A DNA stretch of 64,000 bases from Lederbergia galactosidilytica. Its GTDB lineage: Bacteria; Bacillota; Bacilli; Bacillales; Bacillaceae_C. Below the pieces are notes generated by a model. That model was not told the DNA's origin and searched no databases. It saw only the letters and a list, made by a program, of their open reading frames with translations. How positions within the stretch are numbered: the stretch's first letter is position 1; each line of letters starts with the position of its first letter. The stretch lies in the NCBI RefSeq assembly GCF_017873565.1, contig NZ_JAGGKH010000001.1:372001-436000 (forward strand), read 5' to 3'. Shown one piece after another: positions 19,407 through 28,707 of this stretch. Made by a program: the position numbers and the translations under genes.

Positions 19407-20435
19407 TTATTTAATGGATTGACATGATTCTCTAATAATTAATTTTGTATCAATTAAAAGTTCTTTTTCAGAATCCTTTTTCTCAATAATTTTCTTGATC
19501 ACTTCAATAATTTCAGAAGTTAGAATTTCATAATTATGGTTGACTGTGGTCAAACTCGGATAGACAATATCCGATGGAAAAATATCGTCAAAGCCAACAA
19601 ATGAAAATTCATTGATAGGTACATTTTGTTCTCGACACTCTTTAAGGGCCCCATATATCACCATATCATTTATACCGATTATAGCTGTAGGCTTCTTGGA
19701 AACTTTAAGTAATTTTTCCATTGCTGCCCGGCCGTCCTCAACCCCGAAGCCCGAATAAATTTGCCATTCTTTGTGGAATTGCAAACCATTCTTTTTCAAA
19801 GCATCTTGGTAGGCTAAGACTTTGAGATCGACTGTTGTGACTCCCTTAATCCCCCCGATTAAACTGATTTCTTTATGACCTAGGGTTACAAGATGATCGA
19901 TAATTGAGCGCACTCCTTCTTCTTCATCTGTTCGGATCGTATAGCAATCGACACCTTGCATCATGCCATTCACCATGATAAGGGGAACTCGTTTCGAAAC
20001 TTCATTCATTTCTGCTGTTTCCTTTTCTGTTGGCTTCGATTTATTAATTCGTCCCCCCATAAAAACAATACATTCTACTCTTCTTTCCACAAATTCACGT
20101 AAATGAGCTGACTCCATTTCACTACTATTCATGGAATTTCTTAATAAAATTGTATAACCCTTTTCAAACGCTTTTCTTTCCACATTAATATAAGTTTGTG
20201 AGAAAAAGGGATTGGTAATATCAGGTAAAATAAAGCCGATCATATTTGTTTGTTTTTTTGTTAAGCTTCTCGCAGCTTCATTTGGGGTAAACTCCAGCTC
20301 TTCCATTTTTTCAAGCACTCGTCTTCTAGTACTTTCTTTCACTAATGGATTTCCTGTAAGCACCCTTGATACGGTTGTAGGTGAAACATTTGCCACCTTT
20401 GCAATATCGTAAATAGTAATATTTTTCTTTTTCAT
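19407..20435 (-). CDS. LacI-family transcriptional regulator
   Basis: 342 residues: N-terminal LacI helix-turn-helix (residues 5-50; YDIAKVANVSPTTVSRVL, then a hinge with NEAARSL) and a periplasmic-binding-protein-like effector domain (60-340; IGFILPDITNPFF, VSLIGGI-like core). It lies between the importer genes and GH35, so an arabinogalacto-oligosaccharide effector is likely. A palindrome 24 bases upstream of its start suggests autoregulation, and similar palindromes precede neighbouring transport and hydrolase genes. It is not CcpA by context: it sits inside a catabolic cluster. Confidence 0.9.
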   Translation of the reverse strand: MKKKNITIYDIAKVANVSPTTVSRVLTGNPLVKESTRRRVLEKMEELEFTPNEAARSLTKKQTNMIGFILPDITNPFFSQTYINVERKAFEKGYTILLRNSMNSSEMESAHLREFVERRVECIVFMGGRINKSKPTEKETAEMNEVSKRVPLIMVNGMMQGVDCYTIRTDEEEGVRSIIDHLVTLGHKEISLIGGIKGVTTVDLKVLAYQDALKKNGLQFHKEWQIYSGFGVEDGRAAMEKLLKVSKKPTAIIGINDMVIYGALKECREQNVPINEFSFVGFDDIFPSDIVYPSLTTVNHNYEILTSEIIEVIKKIIEKKDSEKELLIDTKLIIRESCQSIK

Positions 20436-20458
20436 ATATGTTTTCTACCTCATCTTCA

Positions 20459-20474
20459 TTGGAAGCGCATTCCA
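20459..20474. promoter_or_regulatory. cre/LacI-type operator upstream of the LacI gene
   Basis: TTGGAAGCGCATTCCA, a near-perfect palindrome, matches the cre consensus WTGNAANCGNWNNCWW at 15 of 16 positions. It sits 24 bases before the regulator start, a position suited to autoregulation or to CcpA control. Confidence 0.6.
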
Positions 20475-20586
20475 TTTTTACCTATAGAATATCACAGTTT
20501 ATTGTTATAGTTTTCATTAGCTTTCCCTTTTTTCCCAATCGATTTTCCTTCCGGTAAAAGTCGATAAAGATAGCCTGATAAAAACA

Positions 20587-21438
20587 TTATTTAATTCCCG
20601 CTGAACCCGCGTTAATATTGGCTTGAAACATATATTTTTGCCCAAAGAAAAATACAATGATCATTGGACCTGTTAATAATAAAGAAGCAACCATTACAAT
20701 ATTCCAATCTGGAATAGCGTTTGTACTAAATGTTGCACTAATAATTTGCACCCCTAAGGCAAGAGGCATTTTCGCTACATCATTAATATAAATGAGTGGC
20801 TCCATGAACATTCCCCAATTGGTATTAAAAGTAAAGATACCAATCGCAATCAGTATTGGCGTTAAAAGAGGCATAATGATCCGCCAATAAATTCCAAAAT
20901 AGCCAAGCCCATCAATTTTGGCTGCTTCATCCAATTCCCTTGGAATACCTGATATAAATTGCCTTAATAAAAATACATTAAAAGCATTGGCAAAGAAATT
21001 AGGTACAATAAGTGGTAAAAGTGTATTCACCCAACCAAGTTTTGAAAAAATAATAAATTGTGGGATCATCATTACTTGTCCAGGGATCATCATCGTCCCA
21101 AGTAAAATGATAAAAAGAATATTCTTTCCACGCCCATGTAAACGAGAAAAACCATAAGCTACAAAGGAACTGGATAACACTTGACCAATAATAGCAAATA
21201 CTACGAGAATGACACTATTTTTAAAATAAGTGAGGATTTCTTTATTTTGATAAACTTGTAAAAAGTTTTTCCAGTGAAATTCCCGCGGGAAAATTGTAAA
21301 GTCCATCTTCACCGTTGTCGCCGGTGTAGTTAGAGCGATTGAAATCATATATATAAAAGGGATGATTAAGGCAAAACCGATTACACATAACAAAAGATAC
21401 AATATGGGCTTTTCTACTGAACTCGCTTTATCGAACAT
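20587..21438 (-). CDS. Carbohydrate ABC transporter permease (MalG/AraQ type)
   Basis: 283 residues with six predicted membrane helices and the CUT1 permease loop DEAAKIDGLGYFGIYWRIIMP (EAA motif) that docks the ATPase. It forms the importer with the permease just upstream, whose stop codon overlaps this start, and with the binding lipoprotein encoded before it. No ATPase gene is nearby, so a shared MsmX-type ATPase is expected. Substrate is probably a galactan- or arabinogalactan-derived oligosaccharide, judged from flanking GH35 and GH30. Confidence 0.92.
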   Translation of the reverse strand: MFDKASSVEKPILYLLLCVIGFALIIPFIYMISIALTTPATTVKMDFTIFPREFHWKNFLQVYQNKEILTYFKNSVILVVFAIIGQVLSSSFVAYGFSRLHGRGKNILFIILLGTMMIPGQVMMIPQFIIFSKLGWVNTLLPLIVPNFFANAFNVFLLRQFISGIPRELDEAAKIDGLGYFGIYWRIIMPLLTPILIAIGIFTFNTNWGMFMEPLIYINDVAKMPLALGVQIISATFSTNAIPDWNIVMVASLLLTGPMIIVFFFGQKYMFQANINAGSAGIK

Positions 21439-22379
21439 TATTTTTTAACCTCGCTTTCGTAATAAACCCACATTGAGGAAGATTTAAAAACAATAACGGT
21501 AAAGATTATAATAATAAGAAATAGAACCCATGCAATACTTGAAGCATAGCCCATTTTGTAAAATTCGAATGCATTAGAAAATAGGTACGGTACCATCATA
21601 TTACTTGCGTTATTAGGACCACCGCCAGTCAAAATATAAATTTGCGAGAAGGCCTGCAAACTCCCAATGATTCCCATAATTAGATTGAAAAAAATAACCG
21701 GTGATATGATAGGGATTGTAATATGGATAAACTTTTTAAATTTCGATGCACCATCCATATCCGCAGATTCATATAATTCTTCAGGCACTCCTTGAATTGC
21801 CGCTAGTAATAAAACCATGTTAGCTCCAACTCCCCAAATGGCTAGGAAGATAAAACTCATTTTCACCCATGTGGGATCAAGTAGCCAAGCGGGACCATCA
21901 ATGCCAAAAAAAGCTAAAAAGCGATTGATTACACCGGTATCTGGAGCAAGAATGAATTTAAAAATCATCGAAGATGCAACAATTGGTACTAAGGCTGGTA
22001 AATAAAAGATAGTTCTGAAAAAGGACATTCCGCGCATTTTATGTGCTAATAAATAAGCCATTCCTAGGGATAAAATCATCGTTAATGGGACTGATATGAG
22101 TGCAAAATAAAAAGTATTGTAAACTGTTTTCCAGAAGATTTTATCTTGCATAAGGTTTTGATAATTCTCTAACCCAACCCATTTAGCTGGAGTAAATAAA
22201 TCCCAGTTAGTAAAACTCAGAAAAAAGGAGGCAATAATCGGACCTAATATGAAACAGAGAAAGCCAATAATCCAGGGGGAGATAAAGAGATAAAACCATC
22301 TTTCTTCCGTTCTTTTACTACTCATTTTTTTTATCTTGGTTGGTCTATTTTTCTGCATCTCTAACGTTTGGTTTGTCAT
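21438..22379 (-). CDS. Carbohydrate ABC transporter permease (MalF/AraP type)
   Basis: 313 residues with a short charged N-terminus, six predicted membrane helices and the EAA-type loop around ELYESADMDGASKFKKF. It pairs with the downstream MalG-type permease, overlapping it at TAATG. A strong AAGGAGGG ribosome site precedes the ATG. It lies 198 bp after the binding-protein gene; that gap is mostly an open frame continuing in phase from the binding protein (see findings). Confidence 0.92.
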   Translation of the reverse strand: MTNQTLEMQKNRPTKIKKMSSKRTEERWFYLFISPWIIGFLCFILGPIIASFFLSFTNWDLFTPAKWVGLENYQNLMQDKIFWKTVYNTFYFALISVPLTMILSLGMAYLLAHKMRGMSFFRTIFYLPALVPIVASSMIFKFILAPDTGVINRFLAFFGIDGPAWLLDPTWVKMSFIFLAIWGVGANMVLLLAAIQGVPEELYESADMDGASKFKKFIHITIPIISPVIFFNLIMGIIGSLQAFSQIYILTGGGPNNASNMMVPYLFSNAFEFYKMGYASSIAWVLFLIIIIFTVIVFKSSSMWVYYESEVKK

Positions 22380-22577
22380 AGCACACCCTCCTTAGGAGGA
22401 CTGGAACATAAGTTTTTTCATAATGATGTCCATCGGAACATACTTCGCTCTTTGTGGACGAGTGTCAAGCATTTTTAACTTTTCCCAGGAGTCAAAATAT
22501 ACTTTTCCTTCATTAAATAAGCACATTGCCCTTTGTGAAAAATTGGATATTTTCTTATGTTCCAGCCATCTTTTCAC

Positions 22578-23858
22578 TTATTTTTTTAATAATTTCTCTA
22601 AATCCTGTTGCGTTTTATTTAAAGCATCTTCAACTGAACCATTATTTGTCCATACATCAGCAAAATTATCTGTAAATAACTTCTGCATCTCATTCCATTC
22701 TGGGATTAATGGCATTTCAATGATCATTTCGGCAGATTTGGCAAATGTATCCGTATTAATTGGATGCTTAGCAAAATCCTTCTCTAGGAAAGTATCACTT
22801 TCTAATACTGCCACATTAGCTGGTGCATCCTGGTTATTTTCGACAATTGGAAGTTGTCCCTCTTCACCTGTTAAAAATTCAATAATTTTAAAAGCTTCTT
22901 CTTTATGTTTTGATTGGTTAGTAATTGCCAACCCACTACCGAATGGGATCGTGCCCTTTTCCTTATTTTTCCATAATGGGGCAATATCCCAATTTAAATC
23001 TTCTACTTCACTTGCCCCGCCGATATTCCAAAATCCTGTATAATCAATCGCAAGCTTCCCTTGTGCAAATAACTGGTCTGCACCGATATCCCCCATATTC
23101 GCGTAATCTTTATTGGAAGGAGCTACTTGATATTTATGGATAAGATCTACGGCAAACTGCATCGCTTCAATGTTTTCAGGGGAATTAATGATCGGATTCC
23201 CATCCTCATCTAATATTCCACCACCATTTTGGTACATAAAGGACATCCATAATGGCCACCAATCGCCTACTCCAACTCCCCACTGAACGATTTTATCTCC
23301 ATCTTTTTTCGTCAATTTTTGCGAAGCAGTTAATAGATCATCCCAAGTCCAATCCTCTGTCGGATACTCGACTCCTGCTTCATCAAATAAATCCTTATTG
23401 TAGTAAACGATTATCGAGCCCCCCCGATCGGGAAGGGCATATACATTTCCTTCACGCGAGTAATTATTATAAACAGATCCAAATCGGGCATCTAAATCAA
23501 TCTCTGCGGATTCAATAAACTCATTTAATGGGGCTAATTGGTTTTTACTTGAATAAATATGCACTTCTTCTGCCAACTGCATAATATCTGGAGCTGTATT
23601 CCCTGCAATCATGGTTTGTACCTTTTGGGCATACTCCTTTGGAATATAAATTAACTCAACATCGATATCTGGAAATTTCTCTTTCGCTAAATCAAGTCGT
23701 TCTTGGTACGTCTCCTTATCCGATTCACCACCCCACATTGTAAATGTCAATTTCGTTTTTCCATCATCAGACTTTGAGTTTGCATCAGATGAACAAGCTG
23801 TTAACATAACACCTAGAAATAGCATGATCGTTAGTAGAAAAATATTAGCCTTTTTCAA
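22578..23858 (-). CDS. ABC transporter solute-binding lipoprotein (CUT1 family)
   Basis: 426 residues with a lipoprotein signal (LGVMLTACSSD; lipidated Cys22) and a family 1 extracellular solute-binding fold (LTFTMWGGES, KVQTMIAGNTAPDIM, ALPDRGGSIIVYYNKDLFDEAG). It is tethered on the outer face of the membrane and delivers oligosaccharide to the two permeases encoded downstream. A cre/LacI-type operator lies about 30 bases upstream of the start. The preceding GH30 gene ends just before that operator, so the importer can have its own promoter. Confidence 0.93.
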   Translation of the reverse strand: MKKANIFLLTIMLFLGVMLTACSSDANSKSDDGKTKLTFTMWGGESDKETYQERLDLAKEKFPDIDVELIYIPKEYAQKVQTMIAGNTAPDIMQLAEEVHIYSSKNQLAPLNEFIESAEIDLDARFGSVYNNYSREGNVYALPDRGGSIIVYYNKDLFDEAGVEYPTEDWTWDDLLTASQKLTKKDGDKIVQWGVGVGDWWPLWMSFMYQNGGGILDEDGNPIINSPENIEAMQFAVDLIHKYQVAPSNKDYANMGDIGADQLFAQGKLAIDYTGFWNIGGASEVEDLNWDIAPLWKNKEKGTIPFGSGLAITNQSKHKEEAFKIIEFLTGEEGQLPIVENNQDAPANVAVLESDTFLEKDFAKHPINTDTFAKSAEMIIEMPLIPEWNEMQKLFTDNFADVWTNNGSVEDALNKTQQDLEKLLKK

Positions 23859-23890
23859 AATAGGTCACTCCTTTTATAGTTGTCTTTTTA

Positions 23891-23906
23891 TTGGTACCGG
23901 TTTCAT
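23891..23906. promoter_or_regulatory. cre/LacI-type operator upstream of the importer
   Basis: The minus strand reads ATGAAACCGGTACCAA, a full match to the cre consensus WTGNAANCGNWNNCWW. It shares the ACCGGT core with the operators near 25.4 and 30.1 kb, suggesting a common regulator. Confidence 0.6.
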
Positions 23907-23921
23907 TTATACTCAAAAAAA

Positions 23922-25349
23922 TTATTTCATTTCTACATTTGGAATTACAATTGTGGTAACAGACTGCTCATCAAGCGTAATTTTAAAGCCATTCTTATAA
24001 ATGGAAAGCTCTGATCGTTTTAAGTCCTTTTGTAAAGTTGTTTCATATACTTCTGCCAATCTAGTCTCAAACTGAAAAGCATCTAGATCATACTCAAATT
24101 CTTGTTGTGAATATTCATTTCTAACTACAATTGTTAGCTGCTTCTTCTTTTGATCATATGCGGCAATTGACCGCCCGTGATTTGTGTGTATAATACTACT
24201 TCCTGGTCGGATAAAGCGACTAAAATTCGCCATCGCATAGTATTGCTTAGTCAACTCATAACTTTCTTTTCCTCGAAAATCTGAGTGAATAAAGCCCCAA
24301 TTATTTTTCGCACCTTCATCTTCAACAGCTTGCCAATAAACCCATGCAGCAGGTCGAAGCATGTGTAAATCAAAGATGATTCGTTCTGCTAATTCCATTA
24401 CACTTGTCATATCATTATGATTATGTGACTCAGTTCCACCTGTACCATATTCAGACATCCATAATCTTTTATCTTTTTCCACCGCAAATTTGCGAAGTTC
24501 TTCTAGTTGACTGCCATTATAGGAATGTGTGTTAATCTGAGCCAAGTTATCAATCGTCCCCTCATCATAACCACGTAACATTTCCACGGTCTCATCAATA
24601 CTATTTTCATCAGGAGCACTGATTGTTGTATCTTGTAAACCTTTTTTCTGTAAAGATTGAGCTACCTTGTCGATGATCTCCATCTGTTTATCAAGACTAA
24701 AATGAGCTCCTTCTTGTATATTTCCTTTTATCCACCAAGCAGAAGCAGGTTCATTCAAGGGATTCAAGGTGCGGAAGGTCACTCCATGTTTCTCCTTATA
24801 AAACCTAACAACTTCAGTTAAATAATCAGCAAATCCTGCATAGTATTCATCCTTTAGGTTATTTCCACCATCCTCTGCTCCGGTAACTGAACCACTTTTT
24901 GTCATCCAGTAGGGAGGAGAATTAGAAAAAGCTTCTGCAATGGTTACCCCATGTTCGAAACTAGCTAATAAAACTTTTCTTTGGCCTTTATCTGCTTCCC
25001 AATCCCATTTCCCTTTCTCAGGTTGGAACCCAGGAACATCACCACCAGGACGTAATGTGTTCGGGACAATTTGCGGATTTTCTCCCCCACCAATATTGTA
25101 GCGCACGATATTGAGTCCAAGTCCCTTTCTTTCGTCAAAAATAAGCTCGATTACCTCATTCATTTTCTCTTCATCTTTCCATTGACCGATAATATGTGCC
25201 CACCATGCGAGTGATGTTCCCCAACCTTCAAAATTATCATAACGATCATGGGGATCAATCAAAATAGGATCACCTTTAAATACTAATTGCTCATCTCGCC
25301 CCTTAGAGTTACTCATTATCATGCCTCCGATTAATAAGATCGTGATCAT
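23922..25349 (-). CDS. GH30 glycosidase, probable endo-beta-1,6-galactanase
   Basis: Predicted to cut beta-1,6-galactan side chains of type II arabinogalactan. The (beta/alpha)8 barrel covers roughly residues 35-390: Glu200 in LNPLNEP is the acid/base and Glu300 in WMSEYGTGG the nucleophile, followed by a beta-sandwich. WGTSLAWWA and RYNIGGGEN are typical of the galactanase branch. The start is uncertain: ATG 25316 has GGAGG at seven bases and gives a cytoplasmic enzyme, whereas the open frame continues upstream through ATG 25349 into a perfect signal-sequence-like stretch that lacks a standard start codon (see findings). Confidence 0.85.
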   Translation of the reverse strand: MITILLIGGMIMSNSKGRDEQLVFKGDPILIDPHDRYDNFEGWGTSLAWWAHIIGQWKDEEKMNEVIELIFDERKGLGLNIVRYNIGGGENPQIVPNTLRPGGDVPGFQPEKGKWDWEADKGQRKVLLASFEHGVTIAEAFSNSPPYWMTKSGSVTGAEDGGNNLKDEYYAGFADYLTEVVRFYKEKHGVTFRTLNPLNEPASAWWIKGNIQEGAHFSLDKQMEIIDKVAQSLQKKGLQDTTISAPDENSIDETVEMLRGYDEGTIDNLAQINTHSYNGSQLEELRKFAVEKDKRLWMSEYGTGGTESHNHNDMTSVMELAERIIFDLHMLRPAAWVYWQAVEDEGAKNNWGFIHSDFRGKESYELTKQYYAMANFSRFIRPGSSIIHTNHGRSIAAYDQKKKQLTIVVRNEYSQQEFEYDLDAFQFETRLAEVYETTLQKDLKRSELSIYKNGFKITLDEQSVTTIVIPNVEMK

Positions 25350-25450
25350 TACTACGAATAATAAAATTGTCTTTGATTGGGATATCCTTATCAGCCCTCC
25401 TTAGAAGTAATTCCTCTTATCACCTCTCATAAAACGGAATTTTCTATTTA

Positions 25451-25466
25451 TTGCAACCGGTGTCAA
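25451..25466. promoter_or_regulatory. cre/LacI-type operator 1 upstream of GH30
   Basis: TTGCAACCGGTGTCAA matches the cre consensus WTGNAANCGNWNNCWW at every constrained position and shares the ACCGGT core. It lies about 60-100 bases before the GH30 coding region. Confidence 0.6.
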
Positions 25467-25505
25467 TCAACTTCATAAAAATAAACCGATTCTCAAAGAT
25501 CTTGA

Positions 25506-25521
25506 TTGAAACCGATTTCAA
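25506..25521. promoter_or_regulatory. cre/LacI-type operator 2 upstream of GH30
   Basis: TTGAAACCGATTTCAA, an almost perfect palindrome and a full cre consensus match, lies 40 bases from operator 1. Paired spacing near multiples of the helical repeat would allow looping or cooperative binding. Confidence 0.65.
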
Positions 25522-25613
25522 TAAAATAAATATACTTTTAAATTTAAATATTGTCAATAGAAGAATAAATTAAATAATCGTTTTTTGCTGTAAAAACTGA
25601 ACATTAATGAAAT

Positions 25614-25665
25614 GAGCAATATAATAGTTTACAAGCTAAAGTTTGCACTAACTATTATATTGCTC
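25614..25665 (-). terminator. Long stem-loop after the secreted GH43 gene
   Basis: A 16-bp perfect stem GAGCAATATAATAGTT / AACTATTATATTGCTC with a 20-base loop lies about 40 bases beyond the GH43 stop. It has no strong T run. It can end the transcript or protect its 3' end, separating it from the GH30 promoter region. Confidence 0.6.
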
Positions 25666-25703
25666 AGATTTATTTTGTTGTCCCAGCCTTTAAGTTAAAT
25701 TAC

Positions 25704-28634
25704 TTACAGCCAAGCAGAAATAATAACTTCTGCTTTTCCTTTGAAAATCCGGTATATATCTTCAGAAATTAATTCCTTGTCTTTTTGGTGATTCAATAAT
25801 TCTAAAAAACTATTCATATGCTTCACGATCTTCTCCCCTTGCTCTTGCTGTTCATAGTGTTGAACCGCGGTAAGATGCACATGTATAGAATGATAGACCG
25901 ATTCTGGTAATTCTGATTGATACTTTGTCAAAGTTTCTAATAACGATGAGACATTCACATCCTGTTTCTGTTCATTTCCGACAATCATGATCCAACTGAT
26001 TTGCGGATCTGGAGAATTTGTTTTACGAATGGTCACATCCAAAAGGTTATCCGTGATTTCCACCTCTCCTCCAACCACATCATAGGCATCGGTGAAGACA
26101 TAATCCTTCGTATGGACTTCTCCGTTGAATAAAATATCTGCTTTTCGACTTCCTTTTGTGGAACTATACCATGGGTCATATAGTCCGAGATAAACGGTAT
26201 ACTTGTCATTATCAAGGTTAAATTTATACGAAAGATCGGTACCAGAATTGGGTGTGAGATATCGTAAGGCGGAGAATAGGTCTCCATCTTCACTTCCTGC
26301 CGGACTTGTACGATCACCAATATATCCCCAACTTTGGCCATTTTCTGGATCATATTGTTGATCAATCCTATCCTTATTCACAAGTGTTTCTTGCATATAG
26401 GAGGTCCATAACTTGTAATCTTCTGTTTCAGCGCCACCCGCATGAACAAAATATTGCACATTATTAGGGAGGACAAGGATCTTAATCCTTATCACCTTCT
26501 CTGCTAGTTCAAGAAGTGTCCCAGCCACCGTCACTATTCCAGGATTTGAAAAATCTTCGGGATTCATTTCCCAGGTAACCGATGTATCCATTTGTTTTCC
26601 TTCTGAATTGGTTATATTAATCGTATCCGGTAAATTCGGTATTTCACCTAAACTTACTTTTTCAGGTAGTTCTGTATGAATAGTAACTTTTCCCATTTTA
26701 TTAAGAGTCGTCAAATCCCATTCATCAAACCATTCTAAGGCCATTTCATCGTCTTGACCAAATTCAAGTGGAAGCCAAACATAAGAGGAGTTTTTTAAGT
26801 CCTCTTTCTTCCAGCGATCTCCCATATAAATGAATTTTCCTTTCTCAGGGTCAACAGGGATGACATACGTACTTTGTGAACCATGAGTTGTTGCTGCCCC
26901 TTCACCGATAGTTGGATTGCCCATATCCTTCCATTCACCTAATACCGATTCTGCCACATGATATTTAGCGGGATTGGGGTCCCACCCTGTAGCACCAGAT
27001 GTAATGAGATAGTATTTGCCATCATATTTAAACATGGCAGGTGCTTCACGATGTCCATCATAAATGGCCCGAGTAAAATCTTTTCCATACTCCTCCCCAG
27101 CTATTGCGGTATATTCCTCATTTAATTTTGAAATGTATAAAGAGTAATTTTCTTCACTAGCATAGATAATATACGCTGTTCCATCATCATCTACGAAAAG
27201 AGTCATATCCCTTGCCATACCTGTATTCTTCACTTTGAACTCATAGCCATCTGGCATTTTATTGAGGCGATTGCTTTCTAAATATTCAAAAGGGCCTGTT
27301 GGTGAATCACTAACGGCAACGCCAGCTTTTGCTTTTGCATAATTCGAATCTGATCCTTCATATGGTCCATCCACATGTAACCATAATACATACTTATCTG
27401 TTTTTTCGTTATAAATCACTTTAGGACGCTCTAACACTCCTCGAGCGCTATTAATATCACTAAAGATGACATCTTTTTCTTCTGTTGTGCGATTTTTATA
27501 CAGTTCCACAAAGTACGGATCTGTATCCATATCTTCTCTGTTTTCTATCGCCTTCATCACAACCCCTTCATCTTTCCAATTATATAAATCCTTTGATGAA
27601 TAGGCATGTACTCCAGTAGCAGGAAGATATCCGTTTGTCTTATCCTCACCATACCAATAATATGTCGCTGTTTTCTCATCATACATGATCCCGCCACCAT
27701 GAGCTTGGATCGGCTTCCCATCTGTATCCTTCCACATTTGCCCCGGTTTAAAGGATTTGTTTTCTTTATACAACTCTAACCCCTCTATAGCAGTATCTAA
27801 ATCTTGAATGGCCATATGAATATCCTCCTGAACCTCTCTCGCTTCTACTTCCAAGCCTTCATCTATAATGCTATTAAGTAAATCCTCTGCCTGATCAATT
27901 ACTTTTTGCAGTTGTTGAACACTATAATCTGTGTACGTATTTTCCCCAGCGATTTTCCCTCTTCCCTCGAGGATTTTCTCTTCCAAATTTGAAAGAGAAA
28001 GTAGTACGCTCTCTGTAATAGAAATATAGTTAACTAGTGGATCATTATGATTGGTTAGTTCCGCATTTTCGGGTCCTTGTATCTTCAAAGATAATTCCCC
28101 AGCTTCAATTGATAGCTGCCGATAAGCGAATTCCTTTTCCATACCATACTCACCAATGTCATAATCTCCGTTAGATAAGTTTTGCTCATTGGCATGGATA
28201 TTCACACTTCTCCCACTCCACTTATTTTTAAAGCCAAGTGTAATATCATATGTTCCTTTCGGTAATTCGAATTTATACTCAATCGCTTTATCACGTTTTT
28301 GTGGACCATTATAATATCTTAATGTAGAATATTTGCCAGCTTCTTCATCAACGACACTCATTGCTGTCGTTTCAGTCACTAGTCCCCATTTCTTCCCTGT
28401 TTTATCATCCATTCCATACTTCTGTTCTGTTTTACTATTATATAAACCTAATTGTTCTCCCTCTTCTATCGTTTCTGGTGTCGGGTCACCAGCTTTAACA
28501 AAATAATAAATATTCCCCGCCTCTTGCAAATTTTTATCGGCCGCTTTTGTTTTTAAAGGAGTGTTGATGGTCATCATATTGGAAAACAGCATCAGAATCG
28601 TTAATAATAAACAAGTCCTTTTATTCTTACTCAA
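25704..28634 (-). CDS. Secreted modular GH43, probable exo-beta-1,3-galactanase (GH43_24-like)
   Basis: Predicted to remove galactose from the beta-1,3-galactan backbone of arabinogalactan. In order: signal peptide (cleavage near KAADKN), malectin-like module (about 45-215), FIVAR-type three-helix segment (215-290), GH43 propeller (300-660; AHGGGIMYDE, YYWYGED, ERPKVIYN, REAPAMFKY, GSQSTYVIP), bacterial Ig-like Big_4 domain (670-735), a second malectin-like module resembling the first (740-905) and a helical C-terminus. The start is TTG 28634, eight bases after GGAGG. Subfamily assignment rests on remembered motifs; in the known fungal enzyme a Gln replaces the usual base Asp, and the Gln in GSQSTYV is a candidate. 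Confidence 0.85.
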   Translation of the reverse strand: MSKNKRTCLLLTILMLFSNMMTINTPLKTKAADKNLQEAGNIYYFVKAGDPTPETIEEGEQLGLYNSKTEQKYGMDDKTGKKWGLVTETTAMSVVDEEAGKYSTLRYYNGPQKRDKAIEYKFELPKGTYDITLGFKNKWSGRSVNIHANEQNLSNGDYDIGEYGMEKEFAYRQLSIEAGELSLKIQGPENAELTNHNDPLVNYISITESVLLSLSNLEEKILEGRGKIAGENTYTDYSVQQLQKVIDQAEDLLNSIIDEGLEVEAREVQEDIHMAIQDLDTAIEGLELYKENKSFKPGQMWKDTDGKPIQAHGGGIMYDEKTATYYWYGEDKTNGYLPATGVHAYSSKDLYNWKDEGVVMKAIENREDMDTDPYFVELYKNRTTEEKDVIFSDINSARGVLERPKVIYNEKTDKYVLWLHVDGPYEGSDSNYAKAKAGVAVSDSPTGPFEYLESNRLNKMPDGYEFKVKNTGMARDMTLFVDDDGTAYIIYASEENYSLYISKLNEEYTAIAGEEYGKDFTRAIYDGHREAPAMFKYDGKYYLITSGATGWDPNPAKYHVAESVLGEWKDMGNPTIGEGAATTHGSQSTYVIPVDPEKGKFIYMGDRWKKEDLKNSSYVWLPLEFGQDDEMALEWFDEWDLTTLNKMGKVTIHTELPEKVSLGEIPNLPDTINITNSEGKQMDTSVTWEMNPEDFSNPGIVTVAGTLLELAEKVIRIKILVLPNNVQYFVHAGGAETEDYKLWTSYMQETLVNKDRIDQQYDPENGQSWGYIGDRTSPAGSEDGDLFSALRYLTPNSGTDLSYKFNLDNDKYTVYLGLYDPWYSSTKGSRKADILFNGEVHTKDYVFTDAYDVVGGEVEITDNLLDVTIRKTNSPDPQISWIMIVGNEQKQDVNVSSLLETLTKYQSELPESVYHSIHVHLTAVQHYEQQEQGEKIVKHMNSFLELLNHQKDKELISEDIYRIFKGKAEVIISAWL

Positions 28635-28707
28635 GATATACACCTCCAAGTAATATTCCTCGAAACTAACTAGGAACCAACTTATTTACGTTACTATTGT
28701 TCAAGTA

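Noticed and set aside
19407-20435. Identifying the LacI-type regulator as CcpA
   Set aside because: The helix-turn-helix is similar, but the gene lies inside a catabolic cluster and the effector domain does not look like CcpA in the segments I can compare.
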